From Archilochus colubris (lineage: Eukaryota > Chordata > Aves > Apodiformes > Trochilidae): DNA of 64,000 nt. Positions 25,923-64,000 of this stretch are shown piece by piece (the stretch's first letter is position 1; the number at the start of each line of letters is the position of its first letter). Under the pieces are notes generated by a model. That model made no database searches. It saw only the letters and a list, made by a program, of their open reading frames with translations, and was not told the DNA's origin. The stretch lies in contig CM041084.1 of NCBI GenBank assembly GCA_023079485.1, forward strand, positions 24,084,609 through 24,148,608. Direction: 5' to 3'. Position numbers and translations under genes: made by a program.

Positions 25923-27556
25923 TGCCAAGCTAGAGGTTTAATTCCGCGTGCAGTTTAATTCTCTGTGTTGTCACGCATGCTACCCCTTTTCATCAGCACT
26001 CTCGATGGGCTTCAGCCCGGCTGTCCAGCAGGGGTACGAGGCTGTCCCGGACACGGGTGGATGCAGCAAGGCACCGGGCTGCGTCTGCCGGCCGTGCCCG
26101 GCGCTGGCAGTGCCCCTGGGACACAACCACTATAGAGTCCAGTCTCTGAAGGACACCTATGTCCCACCTTTCCCATGCTGTCTGTGCACGTATCCCGGGG
26201 CAGGGGCAGGTCTTCTCAAAGACACGCTGCAGCAGACAACCCCCTCCTCTCAGGGGTGCGCAGGAGGCGGCGAGGCCCCGTTGCCTGCCGCCTTCCCGTT
26301 CTCCCCGTCGTGGCTCCCCCGGCAGAGCGGATGCTGGTCGCGGCTCGCCGGTGTGCCCGACCAGGAGCCTCCTGTCTGGCGACCCACACCCAGTGACTGG
26401 GGAATTGAAGGGGAGTGAACATCGAGTCCTCCGGCGCCCTCTTTGCTCCTCCCGCCCCAGAGAGAGGGGCTTGCTCTGAGGCGGGGCTTCCATGCGCCTT
26501 CGCCGTCACCTCTGCCCAGGACTCCCTAGAGCGAGCAGAGGGGGCCCGGGAGGGGGCCGGCTGTGCCTCGGAAGAGCCCCTGGACGGGGAGGTGGGAGGC
26601 GGGCTGGTCCCGGCCGCCGCTTGGCCCGCGCGGCGGGACCACGTCAGCTCCCCCCGGAGGGCGGCGGGGCAGCGATGGACGACCCCAAATGACTGCAGTC
26701 CCCTGACCCCAGTCCCTGGGGCAGCGGCTCCTGTTACAGGGAAGACGGGGCCCCCCTGCCTGCCGTGAGGGGCGGCGCTGGCAGCTCCTCTCGACCCCCT
26801 CGGCGTCCCGAACTCCTCGGAGCGGTTGGGGCTCCCTCCTCCGCGGGGGAAGGGAGAAACCTGCTGTAGGACAAACGTGGCAAGCAACCCCCGCCAGCTT
26901 TCTCCTCAGATGGGTGTGGGGACGCCCGGCGGGGAGGGGAGCTGCCGCGGGCGCCCTTCGCCCTCCCTGCACCTCAGAGGTGCTGCGGGGCTCTGTGCCT
27001 GCCCTGAGGCGGGAGTTCTGGGGGCGGCCGGCCGCCTGGACACCCCAGGGCTGCCCCCTCACACACACCCACACACACACTGTCCGAGCTGCATCGAAGC
27101 CGAGAGGAGAAACTCGCGGCTCTCTGCTCGCGCCCTGGCCGGGGAGACTTCCCTGGGGAGAGCAAACCACCGGGACGCGAAAGGGCTCTGCAGTGACCGG
27201 CTGCTGGTGTGCTGAAGGGGCTGTGCGAAGGGCGAGGGGCCGGTAGTGACAAACTGCCCGCCCCCAGTGCTGGAGCGGCCGGGTGCTTCGAGACTTCGGG
27301 TGAGGGGGAGCCCTCGGTTGCGGTGGGACGGCGGGAAGGACCTGGACCGAGGGTCCAGCGTCCTCCTGGCTTCCTCGGCCGTTCCCCGCCGCGAACGGAG
27401 CGGGACGGGAGGCTCCGCAGGCCCTGGACAGCTCCTGCTTTGAAAGCCCTCGAAGCGCCACGGCCAGCCGACCGCCCGGCGAGGCTCCCGGCCGCGCAGT
27501 CGAGAACAGCGGGGCGAGGGCAAAGGGGCGGGGAACAAAAAAAAGGAAAAAAAATC

Positions 27557-27624
27557 AGACGAGTCAGATTTTCCTCCCGAAAGCCTCAAAGTGTCCACGT
27601 CCTCAAAAGCATGGAACCAATTTA
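27557..27624 (+). promoter_or_regulatory. Conserved COL1A2 proximal block (AP-1/Smad/CCAAT)
   Basis: This stretch contains CAGACGAGTCAG (27556-27567), with an AP-1-like GAGTCAG at 27561-27567 beside a Smad-type CAGAC. Next come AAGCCTCAAAGTGTCCACGT, CCTCAAAAGC and GGAACCAATTT, with a forward CCAAT at 27617-27621. As I remember it, the human COL1A2 promoter has the same order of motifs in its TGF-beta-responsive region. Here it lies about 245-310 bp upstream of the inferred start site. Regulation by TGF-beta is inferred from that family knowledge. Confidence 0.72.
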
Positions 27625-27628
27625 CCGT

Positions 27629-27692
27629 CGCCGCCTCCCTCCGCCCCCCCCTCCACACCGTCCCCCGCCGGCCCCGCTCCCCTCCGCCCCGC
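27629..27692. promoter_or_regulatory. C-rich polypyrimidine tract of promoter
   Basis: About 64 bp dominated by C, with runs such as CCGCCCCCCCCTCCACACCG and GCTCCCCTCCGCCCC. It separates the conserved AP-1/CCAAT block from the core promoter. Polypyrimidine, nuclease-S1-sensitive DNA and Sp1 sites are known for the chick alpha-2(I) promoter. Here I see only the composition. Confidence 0.6.
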
Positions 27693-27784
27693 GGCCGCCG
27701 CTGCCAAGGCTGCCGCTGCGGGCCGGAGACACGGGGCACGTGACGGCCTGGGAGCCGCGCGGACCCCGCGGCCGCCGCGCGCCC

Positions 27785-27789
27785 ATTGG
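27785..27789 (-). promoter_or_regulatory. Inverted CCAAT box (ATTGG)
   Basis: ATTGG in the context GCCCATTGGCTGCG lies about 80 bp upstream of the inferred start. That is the position of the inverted CCAAT box bound by CBF/NF-Y in COL1A2 promoters. The placement between the C-rich tract and the TATA box also fits. Confidence 0.8.
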
Positions 27790-27833
27790 CTGCGCCGCCG
27801 CCGGTGACTCGCAGCCCCGGGACCCTCCTGCGG

Positions 27834-27840
27834 TATAAAT
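27834..27840 (+). promoter_or_regulatory. TATA box of COL1A2
   Basis: TATAAAT preceded by GCGG and followed by a G-rich segment. It lies about 33 bp before the inferred start at 27867, in the segment TTTAGCA that resembles the human start region. It is the only well-placed TATA element upstream of exon 1. Confidence 0.88.
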
Positions 27841-27919
27841 GGGGCGGACCGGGGCTTGATTAATTTAGCATCCCGGGCAGTCGGTTTCTGCTTAGCGTGG
27901 AGTTACTCCTCAAGACTGT

Positions 27920-27940
27920 ATGCCTGCGTCCCATAGGTAA
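27920..27940 (+). promoter_or_regulatory. Upstream ORF 1 in COL1A2 leader
   Basis: ATG CCT GCG TCC CAT AGG TAA, six codons and a stop (MPASHR). From memory the human leader has a six-codon ORF (MPAPAR) at the same place. It could lower ribosome loading on the main ATG. Confidence 0.7.
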
Positions 27941-27981
27941 TAGCTAACCACCGACCCGGGACGCTGCACCACAAGGAGTCT

Positions 27982-28000
27982 GCATGTCTTGCAACTAGAC

Positions 28001-28004
<4 letters not shown>
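27982..28004 (+). promoter_or_regulatory. 5' stem-loop spanning the start codon
   Basis: GCATGTCT (27982-27989) pairs perfectly with AGACATGC (27997-28004) across the 7-base loop TGCAACT. The main ATG (28001-28003) lies in the right arm. Vertebrate alpha-1(I), alpha-2(I) and alpha-1(III) collagen mRNAs are known to carry such a stem-loop, bound by LARP6, which couples translation of the chains. The pairing is seen directly; LARP6 binding is by homology. Confidence 0.85.
27984..27998 (+). promoter_or_regulatory. Upstream ORF 2, ends 2 bases before main ATG
   Basis: ATG TCT TGC AAC TAG, four codons and a stop (MSCN). The stop codon ends two bases before the main ATG, and its ATG lies in the left arm of the stem-loop. 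Human COL1A2 has a similarly placed four-codon ORF, from memory. Confidence 0.72.

Positions 28005-64000
<35,996 letters not shown>

Larger units (their letters stand above)
25945..27866. promoter_or_regulatory. CpG island upstream of COL1A2 promoter
   Basis: Base composition changes sharply near 25945 from AT-rich to CpG-dense DNA and stays so through exon 1. Long open frames occur on both strands (the longest over 300 codons), as expected where stop codons are rare, and none has a recognisable domain. A CA microsatellite lies at about 27061-27080. The island reaches about 1.9 kb upstream of the TATA box. The proximal promoter elements at its right end are listed separately. Confidence 0.75.
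27867..28000 (+). other. COL1A2 5' untranslated region (inferred start)
   Basis: About 134 bases between the inferred transcription start, set from the TATA spacing, and the ATG. The leader is in one exon with the start codon. It carries two tiny upstream ORFs and a stem-loop at the ATG, both listed separately. The exact start base is an inference with an error of a few bases. Confidence 0.72.

Noticed and set aside
25993..26493. Possible upstream gene exon in the CpG domain (166 codons minus, 156 plus)
   Set aside because: Opposite-strand frames overlap one another, neither shows a recognisable protein family, and no linked exons were found in the AT-rich DNA to the left.
26216..27739. Long ORFs of 223, 311 and 226 codons on the minus strand of the CpG domain
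   Set aside because: Many frames on both strands are open here because stops are rare in GC-rich DNA. The translations are low-complexity R/P/G/A with no domain, and they overlap the promoter.

Overview
The window is a vertebrate, almost certainly avian, genomic segment carrying most of COL1A2, the gene for the alpha-2 chain of type I collagen, on the + strand. The case for COL1A2 is direct. The first exon encodes a signal peptide beginning MLSFVDTR. Forty-seven further exons follow, each in frame; all from exon 4 on encode Gly-X-Y repeats except the telopeptide exon 6. Exon sizes (70, 11, 18, 36, 84, 57, then 45/54/99/108/162 bp) match the family pattern. Three landmarks fall at their canonical helix positions by my count: the cross-link lysines at helix 87 and 933 and the collagenase site at helix 775/776. 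A bird is suggested by sparse, short CR1 LINE tails as the only recognisable interspersed repeats, by compact introns, and by residues such as QYDPSKAADAG in the N-telopeptide. Several substitutions relative to my memory of the chicken chain suggest a bird other than chicken; this is inference.

Layout. Positions 1-25.9 kb are AT-rich intergenic DNA with no gene I can support. It holds three CR1 fragments, several simple repeats and one candidate distal enhancer near 11.2-11.6 kb. A T/G-rich simple repeat at 25.8-25.9 kb abuts a sharp change to a CpG-rich domain (about 25.95-29.4 kb). That domain contains the promoter: an AP-1/Smad-like conserved block, a C-rich tract, an inverted CCAAT box and TATAAAT. 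It also contains the 5' UTR, exon 1 and the first part of intron 1. The 5' UTR has two very short upstream ORFs. A stem-loop overlaps the main start codon, as in vertebrate fibrillar collagen mRNAs.

Exons 2-48 run from 30.37 kb to the window end. Exon 48 is cut at base 64000 inside the helix. The window encodes 1065 residues: signal peptide, short N-propeptide, N-telopeptide and about 976 residues of the 1014-residue helix. The last helix codons, the C-telopeptide and the C-propeptide lie beyond the right edge. Introns are mostly plain. Exceptions are a CR1 fragment in intron 6, a possible LTR scrap in intron 40, a plausible alternative first exon in intron 2, and two short introns (18 and 36) that are multiples of three and stop-free in the collagen frame.

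I found no second gene, no CRISPR array, no RNA gene and no clearly new system. The points most worth follow-up are the intron 2 alternative-start candidate, the two stopless in-frame introns, the unusual 11-bp exon 2, the start-codon stem-loop with its paired upstream ORFs, and the candidate distal enhancer.
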